A stretch of DNA of 64,000 bases from Cryptomeria japonica (lineage: Eukaryota; Streptophyta; Pinopsida; Cupressales; Cupressaceae): NCBI RefSeq assembly GCF_030272615.1, contig NC_081411.1, forward strand, positions 161,284,089-161,348,088. The letters are read 5' to 3'. Below are positions 1-11,500 of the stretch, one piece after another. The position numbers and the translations under genes are program-made. The first letter of the stretch is position 1. Every line of letters starts with the position of its first letter. The notes below the pieces were generated by a model. That model saw only the letters and a program-made list of their open reading frames with translations. It did not search any database and was not told the origin of the DNA.

Positions 1-186
1 CCGCTGACTAACCCTAATATGCATTTGCCTTTGTTCCTTGTCTGAAGTGTTTTGGTCTGCAAGTTTTCTCCTAACGTTGTATTTAGCCATCCACTTAGGT
101 TTAGTGGTCTGATTTAGTGATTCTAATCTGTCAAGGAATTCTTCCATTGACTTCTCAACCAAGGTCCAAGTGTAGGTGTGGTTCAT
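1..186 (-). CDS. Partial exon-like open frame at window edge, unknown protein
   Basis: Reading leftwards from an ATG at 186 the frame stays open for 62 codons to the first base of the window, so the gene or exon is cut by the edge. The peptide is hydrophilic and coding-like: it starts MNHTYTWTLVEKSMEEFLDR and contains KPKWMAKYNVRRKLADQ. Its composition differs from the AT-rich noise nearby. I recognise no domain. The DNA of its distal part (about 20-75) resembles, in inverted orientation, plus-strand sequence at about 1005-1060, so it may belong to a repeat family. That it is coding is inference from composition and length only. Confidence 0.35.
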   Translation of the reverse strand, partial: MNHTYTWTLVEKSMEEFLDRLESLNQTTKPKWMAKYNVRRKLADQNTSDKEQRQMHIRVSQR

Positions 187-384
187 GTTTTGAATGTTTT
201 GATTTTGCAATATTCAGGGTTATTGTATTTTTGTTATACTCAATAATGCTAGCAATTAATGGTATGCATTGAGAATAAAATAATAATCCTAGGCAACGAA
301 CATCACCCACTAAAAACCTATAATGACTTACAAAAGGCTAGAACCATGCAGATTATCACCATTAAAACACATTCTGTAGTAGAA

Positions 385-826
385 ACTATAACTCCATAAA
401 AAAAATTTTAAACACATAAATCTTGCAAAAAAATAGCACTTACCAACTACAAAGACTATTAGCAAGATTACAAAACACCAATAATTGAGAGAGAGAAACA
501 AATTACAAGCCAAATAGAATCTAACGACAGTATAAGAAAAATGTAATAACCCTAAAAATAGAGGATATTTAATGATCAAAAAATATTGTAAAATTTAAAT
601 GATCAAAACAGCAACCATGCCTGCACTTGTAACCTGGAAAATTGTAAAAGAACTAAAAAAGTGAATAGTCGACTCACAAAGTGAAAGCATTTTTACATTT
701 TACAGTTCTGTTTGGCTTAACATCAATAGTGTAATGCAATTGATGAGTATGCTCTATTGCAGGATACATAGCTTCACATAAATGACATTACATTGCTGCA
801 TCTTATCAAACAAGAAACCCTCCAAG
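385..826. repeat. Direct duplication, copy 1 (partner 1845-2286)
   Basis: About 440 bp aligns with 1845-2286 at what looks like more than 80 percent identity. Shared anchors include gcaaaaaaatagcacttacc, aataaccctaaaaatagagg and ctgcacttgtaacctg. A minus-strand open frame at 328-579 lies inside it but looks incidental (Phe/Leu/Tyr-rich, set by base composition). Confidence 0.8.
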
Positions 827-1165
827 GACACGAGGGAAAAATATAAGTAGAGTATAACAAAAATCTTTACAAACCCTGAAAACTATCAAAGTGAACACTT
901 ACCTTGCAAAGTGAAAGCAGTCGTGCCTACAAACTCACAAACAACACCAATAAACCATTCACGACCACAGACAAAAAGCGATCACTAAACCTAACTCAAC
1001 TTTACCAGAAAACTTGCAGAGAAAACACTTCAGACAACGAACAAACACGAATGCATAAAGCAATAACCCTACAAGGTCACGAAGAAAAAAAAAAAGCAGA
1101 GTATAACAAAAAACTTCAGAAACCCTTAAAACTATAAAAGTAAACACTTACCTTGCAGAGTGAAA
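826..1165. repeat. Tandem unit of about 248 bp
   Basis: The segments at 826-920 and 1074-1165 share the series gagtataacaaaaa, aaccct, aaaactat, aacacttaccttgca and agtgaaa in the same order and spacing. Related ttgcagagtgaaa motifs recur near 674, 1776 and 2137. A plus-strand frame at 904-1137 runs through this unit and is probably incidental. On the minus strand the motif reads as a consensus splice donor (CAAG then GTAAGTG). Confidence 0.6.
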
Positions 1166-1184
1166 CTATTCATGCCCACAAACA

Positions 1185-1561
1185 ATGCATATACATGTAT
1201 ATACATGTATATATATACACACATGTATATATATACATACATATACATATATACATGTATATATATATATATGTATATATATATACACATACATATATAT
1301 ATATACACATACATATATATATATGTATGTGTATATATATATATATGTATGTGTGTATATATATATGTATACATATATACATATACATATATATATACAT
1401 ATACATATATACATATACATATATACATATATATATACATATATACATATATACATATATATATACATATACATATATGTATACATATATACATATATAT
1501 ATATACATATATACATATATATATACACATACATATATATATATACATATACATATATATT

Positions 1562-1606
<45 letters not shown>

Positions 1607-1697
1607 ATACATGTATATATATATATATATATGTATGTATATACATGTATATATATATATGTATGTATATACATGTATATATATATATATATACATG
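1185..1697. repeat. TA/TACATA microsatellite
   Basis: About 510 bp of almost pure alternating A/T with interspersed acatac and gtatgt steps. It is open in many frames on both strands only because the repeat lacks stop triplets in those phases, so none of those frames is a gene. Confidence 0.95.
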
Positions 1698-1844
1698 TTA
1701 CCCAGTCCAAGCAAACCTTTGTTTTAATAAATCCATTCTGAAATTTATAGCGTTTATAGACAAAAGGCTATTTATCTTGTAGAGTAAAAGCCTTCATGTC
1801 CACAAAGTCACTAATCACATCAATAACCCTAGAAATTAACAGCA

Positions 1845-2286
1845 ACTCCATAGAAATATTTTGTTAGTATTATAAACACATAAGTCGTGCAAAAAAAAAG
1901 CACTTACCAACTGCAAAGACTATTAACAAGATTACGAAAGAGAAATAACCGAGAGAGAGCAACAAATTACAAGCAAAACAAAGTGTAATGACAGTCTAAC
2001 AAAAATGTAATAACCCTAAAAATAGAGGATATTAAATGATCATAAAACATTGTAAAATGTAAATGATCAAAACAGCAAACATACCTGCACTTGTAACCTG
2101 CAAAATTGTAAAAGAAGCTAAAAAGTGAACAGTTGTCTTGCAGAGTGAAAGATTTTTTACATTTTATAGTTTTGTTTGACTTAACAACAACAGTGTAATG
2201 CCACTGATGACTATGCTCTATAGTAGGATACATAGGTTTGCATAAATGACATTATAGTGTTGCATGTTATGAAACAAGAAACCCTA
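1845..2286. repeat. Direct duplication, copy 2 (partner 385-826)
   Basis: Second copy of the 440-bp block, separated from the first by the tandem unit and the TA microsatellite. It ends near the shared phrase aaacaagaaaccct. The divergence between copies is mostly point changes and short indels. Confidence 0.8.
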
Positions 2287-3098
2287 AAATGTAAAACCAG
2301 TGGCTGTTAGGCCTTTAGTCGGGGAGATTTGTTCCCGAAGTGCATGTTAGTTTTCTCCTATTTTCATTACAACTTTAGAATGTTAGTTTCGTTGAACTGT
2401 GAAAGAGCATGGACATAAGAAGAGTCTATGTAAATTTTAAATTAGACAAAACCATTGAGCCCTAACAAATATTAAATGCATGCATTAGACGATGGAAAGC
2501 CAAAAAAATCAGTAAAGTGAAACCTTAGAAAATTTATAGGATGAACTCTAAAAGCAATAGTCATTATTCTTGCACATGTCAACCAATGTGCTTTAGGTTT
2601 ATGCACATGTCACCTATTTTTATAATATCATTGTTTGGGGAAATTTTCTACTCTCTTTTCTCTTCATTGCCCATGCTGGTAACACTACCATGTTATGCAC
2701 CCTTCTGATGTCCATCTTTTTGATGGATATCATCTTAAAGCTGTGCGAAATAGAAAGTAGAAGTGATTATACTTCTACGAAGCTAATCTTAGTTACTCAG
2801 ATTTAATTCTTCATCTAATTATAAATTTTTTTTTGAAATCCTATTCACTTGCAACGATTTGAATTAGGTTTTTTCACCCCATACCATTCCTGACATGTAC
2901 GGGTTTTTCCATTTTTAAATGTTTTTAGTCAATGTTTTTTATAATGAGTCAAAAAAAATTCTTTTGGATTTCAAAAAAAAATTATGATCTACTTTGAGAT
3001 AAGCTCCCTTATTCTTATGTATTCACTTTTTAAGTAATGCATTTTGATTTTGTCGTTCCAACAAAAAACAACCACACTAACACAATCAAATTTATACA
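2287..3098. other. AT-rich spacer, no gene seen
   Basis: Short frames only, homopolymer A and T runs, no repeat or gene structure that I can support. Confidence 0.6.
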
Positions 3099-3419
3099 AT
3101 GGATAGAAGATTCAAAGAAATAGAGGATATTAACAGTGTCATTGCAAGGATGTTGCAAGAGAGCAACAAGTTAAAGAGAAATCTCAGAAAGTTAATCCAT
3201 AACTACGAATATAAAATAGCCAACCAATCAACAGACAACCCCTCTACATCTTGTACTGGTGTTACAACCATACATAGTATGGAATTATGCCCTCTTCCAA
3301 TACCAACTACTAAACAATTGACTGATCCACTGGTTATTTTCACATTGGGAGAGAAAATATTTAAATGGAATAATAACCAACTTGGATGGGTTGCCTGGGT
3401 GGATCCTCTCAGTCTGTAA
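3099..3419 (+). CDS. Hypothetical 106-residue ORF
   Basis: An ATG-started frame of 106 codons. The first 45 residues are charged and heptad-like (MDRRFKEIEDINSVIARM, then LQESNKLKRNLRKL), suggesting a short coiled coil. The rest is Ser/Thr/Pro-rich and ends in a Trp-rich stretch (KWNNNQLGWVAW). No family recognised. It lies about 1 kb upstream of the RPA70-like gene on the same strand, so it could be an accessory gene of the Helitron or an unrelated remnant. The composition is more protein-like than that of neighbouring frames, but there is no independent support for expression. Confidence 0.35.
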   Translation: MDRRFKEIEDINSVIARMLQESNKLKRNLRKLIHNYEYKIANQSTDNPSTSCTGVTTIHSMELCPLPIPTTKQLTDPLVIFTLGEKIFKWNNNQLGWVAWVDPLSL

Positions 3420-3479
3420 TTACTCAGTCTTTGATAAGTTGCATTCATATTTTGATTAGCCTTCGAAACAAAGAAATTC

Positions 3480-3835
3480 AACTCATATTTTGATTAGTCT
3501 TTGATGAGTTGAACTCATATTTTGGTAGCTCATTGCCAAATATCTAAATCATAAACTAAAATGTTATATTTTCTATGCTCGTAGGCATATGAGCCTTTTG
3601 ACCATTTGAACTCATGTTTCAATTCGACTCTGAACTGTTGATCACCATTTGAAACAAAAACTTCAACTCATATCTTGATTAGTCTATGATGAGTTGAACT
3701 CATTTTTTTGTACTTGATTCTTAAATTTCTAAATTGTAAACTAAAACTTTATATTTTGGTGTTCGTATGCATATATGCCTTTGATCAGTTAAACTCATGT
3801 TTCGATTATATTCTAAAATGAGAAGTACAGTTCAT
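3480..3835. repeat. Two tandem copies of a roughly 184-bp unit
   Basis: Copy one begins near 3482 and copy two near 3663. Both contain a near-perfect palindrome (atgagtt-g-aactcat), then a taaactaaaa..ttatattt segment, then a gcatat.agcct block, then aactcatgttt. A shorter partial copy of the motif precedes them from about 3430. Confidence 0.65.
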
Positions 3836-4400
3836 CATGCTTGTAATTTACTATTAACTATGGAAATCACAAAAAATCCATCCACTCTAATGTAGGTACA
3901 ATTTTCCCTTTTTTAGGGTGACTTCACCACTTACTTTAATTGATCCAAACTGATGAATTACTAAATAAAACAACACAAAAAAAACTACAATTCTTGATTT
4001 CTGTTGTCCACAACTTTCGTATTTAGTAGGATTTTGCTATGTACTTATCGATGACAATGAATTACTCGAGTGATTATGGCATTTAATCTATTCTAATAGA
4101 ATATTTTAAACGTCATAATAAGAACACAATCGACTTAATTCTGCAAGGCAATATATCAGTCCAAACGACAAGATTTTTATTGTCAGACTAAACCTGAAAG
4201 GATTTTGAAACTAACAAATAGGTAATTAACATATCTTTACGTGGTGATCTATTTATTTCATACGAGCTGTACAATATTGAATTCTTTCAATAAATAGGGC
4301 TTATAGGTTGAAATAAATTAATTACTTGTTAATTACATGAATTGGCATGTACCACTAGTTGTTTTGAGATTTATCTCAAACAAAAAGGTCTATATCCACA
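3836..4400. other. Spacer upstream of the RPA70-like gene
   Basis: AT-rich and without gene-like frames. If the Helitron begins 5' of its RPA gene, its TC-type terminus should lie here or further left, but I could not pick a convincing end by eye. Confidence 0.4.
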
Positions 4401-6615
4401 ATGGCATCTCAAGCAAACACCTTTGAATCAATACAACAATCAACAATCGATACTTTGGTAAGCTAATTAATCAAACCTTTTCAAAAGAACAAACTTTAAT
4501 ATTATTTCTTTCATAATATATCTCTCTTTTCCATTCCATCCTTTTCATTATCGCATGTACCATTTTTCATAACATAGACAAATATAGATGAATAGTCTGT
4601 AGATAACATAGCTTAACTACATACTATACTAAACACATACTTTACATTAACGAATAAGTCCATATATGACTTGGTTACCGTTAACATTAAATCCTCTATA
4701 TTCATATTATTTTTTTGTAGGAAAATACCCAAGACTATGCCCCTACCCCTTTTGCAATTCAATCTATCAATGCTGGGGATGAGCTTCCTTCAACATTGCT
4801 GCAAGTTTTGTCATTTCAAAAAATGTAGAACAACAAAGATGATATGGACATATATAAATTAGTGTTTTCTGATGGCACATACATGTAGTTATCAATCTTG
4901 CCTTCTAAGTATGCTACTCTGATAGATTTAGACATTCTTAAAATAGGCACGATAGTCCAGTTGTTCACTTATACATGCAGATACATATGGAACACAAGGT
5001 AGGAAACAGACTATGTTTATTAAATAAAATATGTTTCATCTCTATTTAATTGTTTTCAGGTATAATTGAAAGTATATTAAAGAAAAGTCTTTTCCTTTTA
5101 TAGGACTATTATAATACATATTTTGCAAGTAAAACAAAGTGATTGTCCATTCTTTGGTAAACTAGTATACATGTTCAAAGAAACACAACTAGAAATTATG
5201 ACTGAGAACACACCATCATCATCTAAACGGTCTCTTCAATTTTCTACTGAATTGCCATCCCCCCAAAGCACAACCTCTGATAATATAAGCCCTATTAAAA
5301 GTTTAAATCCATACCAAAATAAATGGACAATCAAAGGTAGAGTTACTCATAAGCGCCCTATTAAGGCATACAACACAGCCACTAAAAATGGCCACGTGTT
5401 TAGATTTGACATTGTCGACACTGAGGGCTGTGAAATTAGAGTCACATGTTTTGATGAAATAGCTCAGTTACACTCTAACCATGTGGAAGTAGGTTCACAT
5501 TATGTTATTTCTAAGGGATCCATCAAGGAATCAAACACTAGATATAACAAACTCAACAACCATTTAGAAATCATCTTGTCTGATACATTCATATTAAAAC
5601 ACTGCACCAATGAAGAAGAACCAAATCAACAATGCGATCCTTTCACTCCTATTAGTGAAGTGTTTCAGCTAACCAATAATACATTGGTTGACATAATTGG
5701 TGTTGTTTTATACGTTGTATCATTCCAATACATAGGAAATATGGTAGTCAAACACAGAAGCGAGTTGTCAAAATTAATGATCTGTCTAGATCAACAATTG
5801 ATATCAACCTATGGGGTCCGATGTTAGAACAAAGAGGAATAGAATTAAAAAACATGTTGACCAGTGATAGTGTTGTTATCCTTGCTTTACGTAATGCTCG
5901 TGTTGGCTATTTCAATGGAAAGGTTATAAACATAATAGCTGCCACAACATTACATATCAATCCACCTTTTCTAGAGGCAAAACCTCTAACACTAAGGGGA
6001 AAGGACCCTTTGCTTGCTCTAGTCTTTCTTCTAGCAACTATCCACATAGATGGGAAATGTACTAGAATGACTATTTCTTCAATCCGTGAGAAGATGGGTG
6101 TTAAGCTAGAAACTATTCAAACTAATTTACTGGTTATTCTATGTTTTGTAAACGTAACAGATAAAACTTTTTGTTATGCAACTTGTCCTCTAATAGTAAA
6201 TGGAAAGCCTTGCAAAAAAAAATGTACCCAACAAGTTGACAATTCATGGTTCTGTCCTAGATGTGAAATGACCATGCAAGACTCCAACTATAGTTACCTT
6301 TTACCAGTAAAGTTACAAGATGCAACAGGTACTCTTTGGGCCACTGCATTTGATGACGTTGGCATTCGCTTGATAAAGAAAACTGCAAAAGAGCTTTGTG
6401 CATTGGAAAATGATGCCACAACAACAGAAACACCTTGCTCTGTGATTAACAAGCTTGTGTCACATCACTATTCATTGACATTCCTAGTTTGTACCAACAC
6501 ATACAATTCTGAATCAAAGATGAAAGTCACAATCAACAAAGTCTCCTTTGTTGACTACAAATCTGAGTGTGATGCATTGCTTGCAGAGATTGGTTGCTTA
6601 CGTACACAGGCTTAG
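4401..6615 (+). pseudogene. RPA70-like single-strand DNA-binding protein, Helitron-type, broken
   Basis: Replication protein A large-subunit homologue. Exon 1 is 4401-4457 (starts MASQANTFESIQQ). Intron 1 is 4458-4720 and intron 2 is 4999-5103; both are GT-AG and keep phase. Exon 3 is 5104-6615. Exon 2 matches the RPA70 N-terminal OB fold (LQVLSFQKM, YKLVFSDGTYM, IGTIVQLFTYTC). From about 5310 comes DBD-A (NKWTIKGRVTHKRPIK, FRFDIVDTEGCEIRVTCF), then DBD-B (STIDINLWGP, VVILALRNARVGYFNGK). The end is DBD-C with a four-Cys zinc finger (NGKPCKKKC, WFCPRC). All four domains are present, near full family length. Breaks: TAG at 4834 and 4888 in exon 2, and a frameshift near 5745-5765 inside DBD-B. 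It precedes the Rep-helicase on the same strand, as expected for a plant Helitron that carries its own RPA. A decayed host RPA1 paralogue is the alternative, less likely given the neighbour. Confidence 0.88.
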
Positions 6616-7464
6616 GATTATAAGGCATCTTGCCTAATTACCAAACTTTCTGTTTATGATACAGTTATTACATTACAAAATTTGCATATTTTATAGTCTT
6701 ACAAATACAAACAATTAGCTTTTATGCATACATGACTCCATCTATATATATGTATATGTACATTTCTTACATCTATTTCTTATCTCTTTGAAATTCTTTC
6801 CTTGCCACATAATCTTTTTTACACTCATGCTTATTACTTTTGAATTTATATTATAATCAAAGTTACTCAATAAATAGATATGTTTAAATGTTTATGCACA
6901 TCTAACTATACAACATTTCAAACTCTTTGAGGAAACTCGTTGTTGCATTGGACAATACGTTTAAGTGGATATTCTTTTATACTGGTTAATTGCCTTGCAG
7001 AATAAATTTGCTTGCCTTGAGATTCCTCTCGTATATAAGTACTTACTGCTCATGGTTTCCTCTACAATAACATGTTTACATTTATCTCAAAATTCCAGTT
7101 GTCTATTTCTTTGATGCATTAATAATTAATCAGTAATAATTTTCTTGAACTATGAAGTTTCTACAATCTCAACATTCTTTCCAATATGTCTTTTACCTTC
7201 GATTGTCAACTTTAACTATTCTCTTTCTTGTAAAAGTATTTACAATTCAATGCATGTCAGTATATCTATAAACATATATATGTATCTATAAGTAAATAAA
7301 CATTTGCAGAAAATTTATACATATATGCACATATATATCTTTTTTCTTTTTGCATATCTATTTGTAGAGGTATACAACACCATAATTATTCATAGTTATA
7401 GAATTATATATGTGCATATCTATATATACAAATTTTCATATATTTGATTAATATGTATATATAC

Positions 7465-7506
<42 letters not shown>

Positions 7507-7532
7507 GTATGTATCAAAAAATTATACATATA

Positions 7533-7564
<32 letters not shown>

Positions 7565-8550
7565 ATTTTTTTGCATATCTATTTATAAAGGTATACAACA
7601 CTATAATTAATCATAATTATAGATTTTTTTATAAATACATGTGTAGTTATATATGTGCATATGTATATATACAAAACTTCATATATTTGATTGATATGTA
7701 TATATATACATACATCTGTATGTATCAAAAATTACTATATCTATGCATATGTATATTTCAATAATACTTTTGAAAAAGCAAGTCAATAACAAAAAGCCTA
7801 CCCAAAAGAACACTACAAATTCAATAAACCAATTTACAAAACCCATACGGTTCTAAAAATTTCTCAACCAACCATGTATATACAAACAAACATAGGGTTA
7901 TATCATTTGACATATATACGCGTGTATTTTATATGTGCATATCTATGTATAGAAGTATTCATATACTTCATTGACATGTATATATACATTTGTACATATA
8001 TGTTGACTAAATGACAACAACAAGACAACACAAAAGATCAGTACAGATTCAATTAAACATTAGAAAATCGGTTTACAAAATACATATGTTTCTAAAAATT
8101 AGTGAGCCAAACATGTATATACTAACAAAGACAGAGTTATGTACTTTTACATATATACATGTGTATGAATATAAGTGCATAACTATATATATAGGTATTC
8201 ACATACTTCATTAACATATATATATACATGTGCACATATATAAATACATATGTTTGTATGTATAATTCTATATATCTGTGCATATGCATCTCGCAATGAA
8301 CTGACCATCACCAAACTAAACCCCAAAAACACATAATCATAGATTAGGGAATTTTCAATTCCCATTCATTCTTAATACATACTTCAATGCTTTCTCTCTT
8401 CACTTATGAAAATTCTGACATACCTCTATTCTCTTCCAAATATTAGATATCTATTGAGCCTTCCGCTCAAGAAGTCAATGCTATCAAATGGAGGAGAAAG
8501 CAAACCAATAGAACTTACTATGCAAAGAATAGAGGGAATATCTCCAAGAA
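6616..8550. other. AT-rich spacer with TA and CA microsatellites
   Basis: No gene. There is a TA run at about 7468-7500, a CA run at about 7535-7560, and three loosely repeated blocks (about 7290-7450, 7500-7700, 7920-8260) sharing atatatgtgcatat.tatatatac and ttcatatatttgattgatatgtatatata phrases. The blocks look like degenerate tandem copies of about 200-250 bp. Confidence 0.6.
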
Positions 8551-11500
8551 ATGCCAATGGAAGCGTCATGCACTACAAACCCTGATAGTAACTCAGAAAA
8601 TTTATTACAAACAGAAAGTAATGACCTTGAGCAAACTAATGTGAATCCAACACATTCTATTGCTCCTGAACTTGCCCTGAAGACACCTTCATTTCAACAT
8701 GCATGGTCTAATTTCTGAAAAAGAATTGATATGTTGGAGGTCACAAAGGCATGTATTGTTTGTAAAAAAATGTATGTGGACATGAAAATTAAAAACATCG
8801 ACCATGTACTTGTGTTCATGAGATGTTTTGTTGAAAAAGGTCTCCACCATTTCTCATTATCGAACAATATCCACCTAGGTGAGCAACCTGCTATTTTAAA
8901 GTGTCTTTCTCAAGTAGAAGAAATGATCATAGAAAGGATTGCCCCTGTTTTGCAAGTTACACATGCAAGGGGAGGACAATACAAGTATTCTAGACACACA
9001 ATTAACTTCCCACAAGATATTTTAGAAATTGCATTAACATTGCCCCATCAAATTTAGCATTTAGAAATCCTTATTGTCTATAGAACCAATTTACAAGGAT
9101 TAACTTATGACTATTACGTCAATAGATTTTGCGTCATGGATGCATTGACTTACAAAATAAAACATGATCAACACTACAAAGATGTTGTCATTGATTTAGA
9201 TGCAGTGCAGCTATTACCGTACCACAGCACTAACATTTCAGAGCTTTTACATTCAGTACCTTCACCTCAAGAAGATTATGTTCAAGATAATCCTACTATG
9301 TCAAACATTAACAATGAAGAAGAAATAGTAGAGAGCACTTCTTCATTCATTCCACAACTTCCATCATCAATACCTAAACTTGATGCCATAAAAACAATCC
9401 TACATCTAGATAATACCAACAACAATGTTGTTCCTTGGCCATAAATCAGTACATCACCTATCAATGAGTACAATATAGAAGGCCTGCTTTCAATGGCATT
9501 ACCAACACTCTTCCCTAATGGAATGGATTTACCACTACAAGAAAGAAAAAGGCATGTACATTTACATGAATATGCTTTGCACTTGATCAAATATTATGAT
9601 CAAAGATTTGGTCAACATGTGCATTTTAGATATTATATCTACAATCTTATGATGAGATATCGATCTCAACAATTAGCTGTTATTTTCATTAAGACTAATC
9701 TAGAAGATAGTCTTCCACTCAATCTTCATGGTCTAAAAGAATACTTGCAGAATACACTCTCAAATGAATTACCAAATCATATCATGCGATATGCTGACTC
9801 GTTGTGTGGTAGATGTGCATTTTGGAGCAAATCTCGAAGAGATCTTACAACAATGATAGAATGGTTAGGTGCACCTATGTTGTTCTTTACCTTAAGCTCA
9901 ACTGATACAAAATGGCCTAACCTGCATAAGTTATTCCCAAAAACACAGTCAAGTACTATGCACAACAACAAAAGACAGTTTATTGGAAATTTAGTCAATA
10001 ATCCACATATAACAGCTTTATACTTGCACTTAAGATTTCAAATCTTTCGTGATGAAGTCATTGTCAAACAGCTAAAAGCCATTGACCACTGGTACAGATA
10101 TGAATGGCAACACCGAGGATCTTCCCATATACATGGCTTTCTTTGGTTGCCACAAGCACCCAATATTAACAACCTTGATTGGTCAGATCATGCAAGCATC
10201 CAATCAGTTAAGCACTACTTTGACTAGTACATCACAAAATAGAATCCACATACTGAAGAGGCTCGCTTGAACAGGCAATATATGCCTGCAATTTCAAATC
10301 CATGTCTTGCAGATACAAAAATCATATCTAGGTCTGACCCTTCCATTGATTATTCTGAATTAGTCAATGTTGTTCAATGACATACAAGGTGTTCAGAGTA
10401 TACCTGCTTGAAGAAAAAATACTCAGCACTTGAATGTCGGTACAAAGCTCCTTGGCCTGAACAACTCGAATCCTCATTGATATTAGACCACAATAATAAC
10501 CGATCATACAAGCCAACAAGGAATGACAATCATTTAAATTTGCACAACCCAACGATGCTCACCATATGGAAGACTAATGTTGATTGGCAAGCAGTGTGCT
10601 CCCAAAAAGTAGTTCTACAATACATCTCAAAATATGCATCCAAAACTTACCATGAGTCAGAAAGTTATATTGACATGTTAAAAGGCATTATTGGATTGAA
10701 AAATTCTGAAGATACAATCCTGTTAGCATACCAAAGATTCATGATGGGAATTGTTGCTGATAGGGACATTAGCGCTCAAGAAACTTGTCACATGCTGCTT
10801 AAAATCCCATTGATATCTTGCACACATCAATTTGTGACCCTCAATGTTGGGAAAAGAATCTTCCAACATATAGTAAACTGTGATGAAGGATCACAAACAT
10901 CAATTTCTTTCATTTCCAATTACATGAAACGAACATCTGAGTTAGCAAACCTAACTTTACTCCTTTCATCTCAGCAATATACTTACTCTGAACAACGTAA
11001 ATCATGTAAATGGATGAAAAGAAAGGTACCAACAATTGTAAAGGTCTACCCACAACACAAATTCTTATCTTTAGAAGATGACACCACTTTTGAAAGTTTT
11101 TTGTTGGAGTGAATTGCTTCTGTACAAACCATTTTGAAGCATCCCTCTACATATAGGTAGCTCAACTGATGAAATTATAATAAATTGGAAACATATTCAA
11201 AGTATAGATTACATCTGCTGGCATGTAAATGGCATTGAAGAACACATGACAATAGAAAATAGCAAAGACTTGCAACCAGAAGACATTCAATAATCTACTA
11301 ATCAAGATCTATACGAATGGGAGTTCTTGTCACAAATGGGAGCATCAAACAACTTTGACGTTGCTACTCTTCAAATGCTTGGAAAATGTGATTTTGATCT
11401 TAATTTTAATTGGAGTAATTCTATACCTAATGAAATACTGCATTCACAAGCATCTCAGTTCATTTTGATAGAGAAAAGCCAATCACCCCATACCCTTGTG

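Noticed and set aside
1132-1782. Tyr/Ile-rich frames on both strands
   Set aside because: Artefacts of the TA microsatellite.
10082-10270. Plus-strand 62-codon frame in the Rep domain
   Set aside because: Shadow of the Rep frame, which carries the HUH-like motif.
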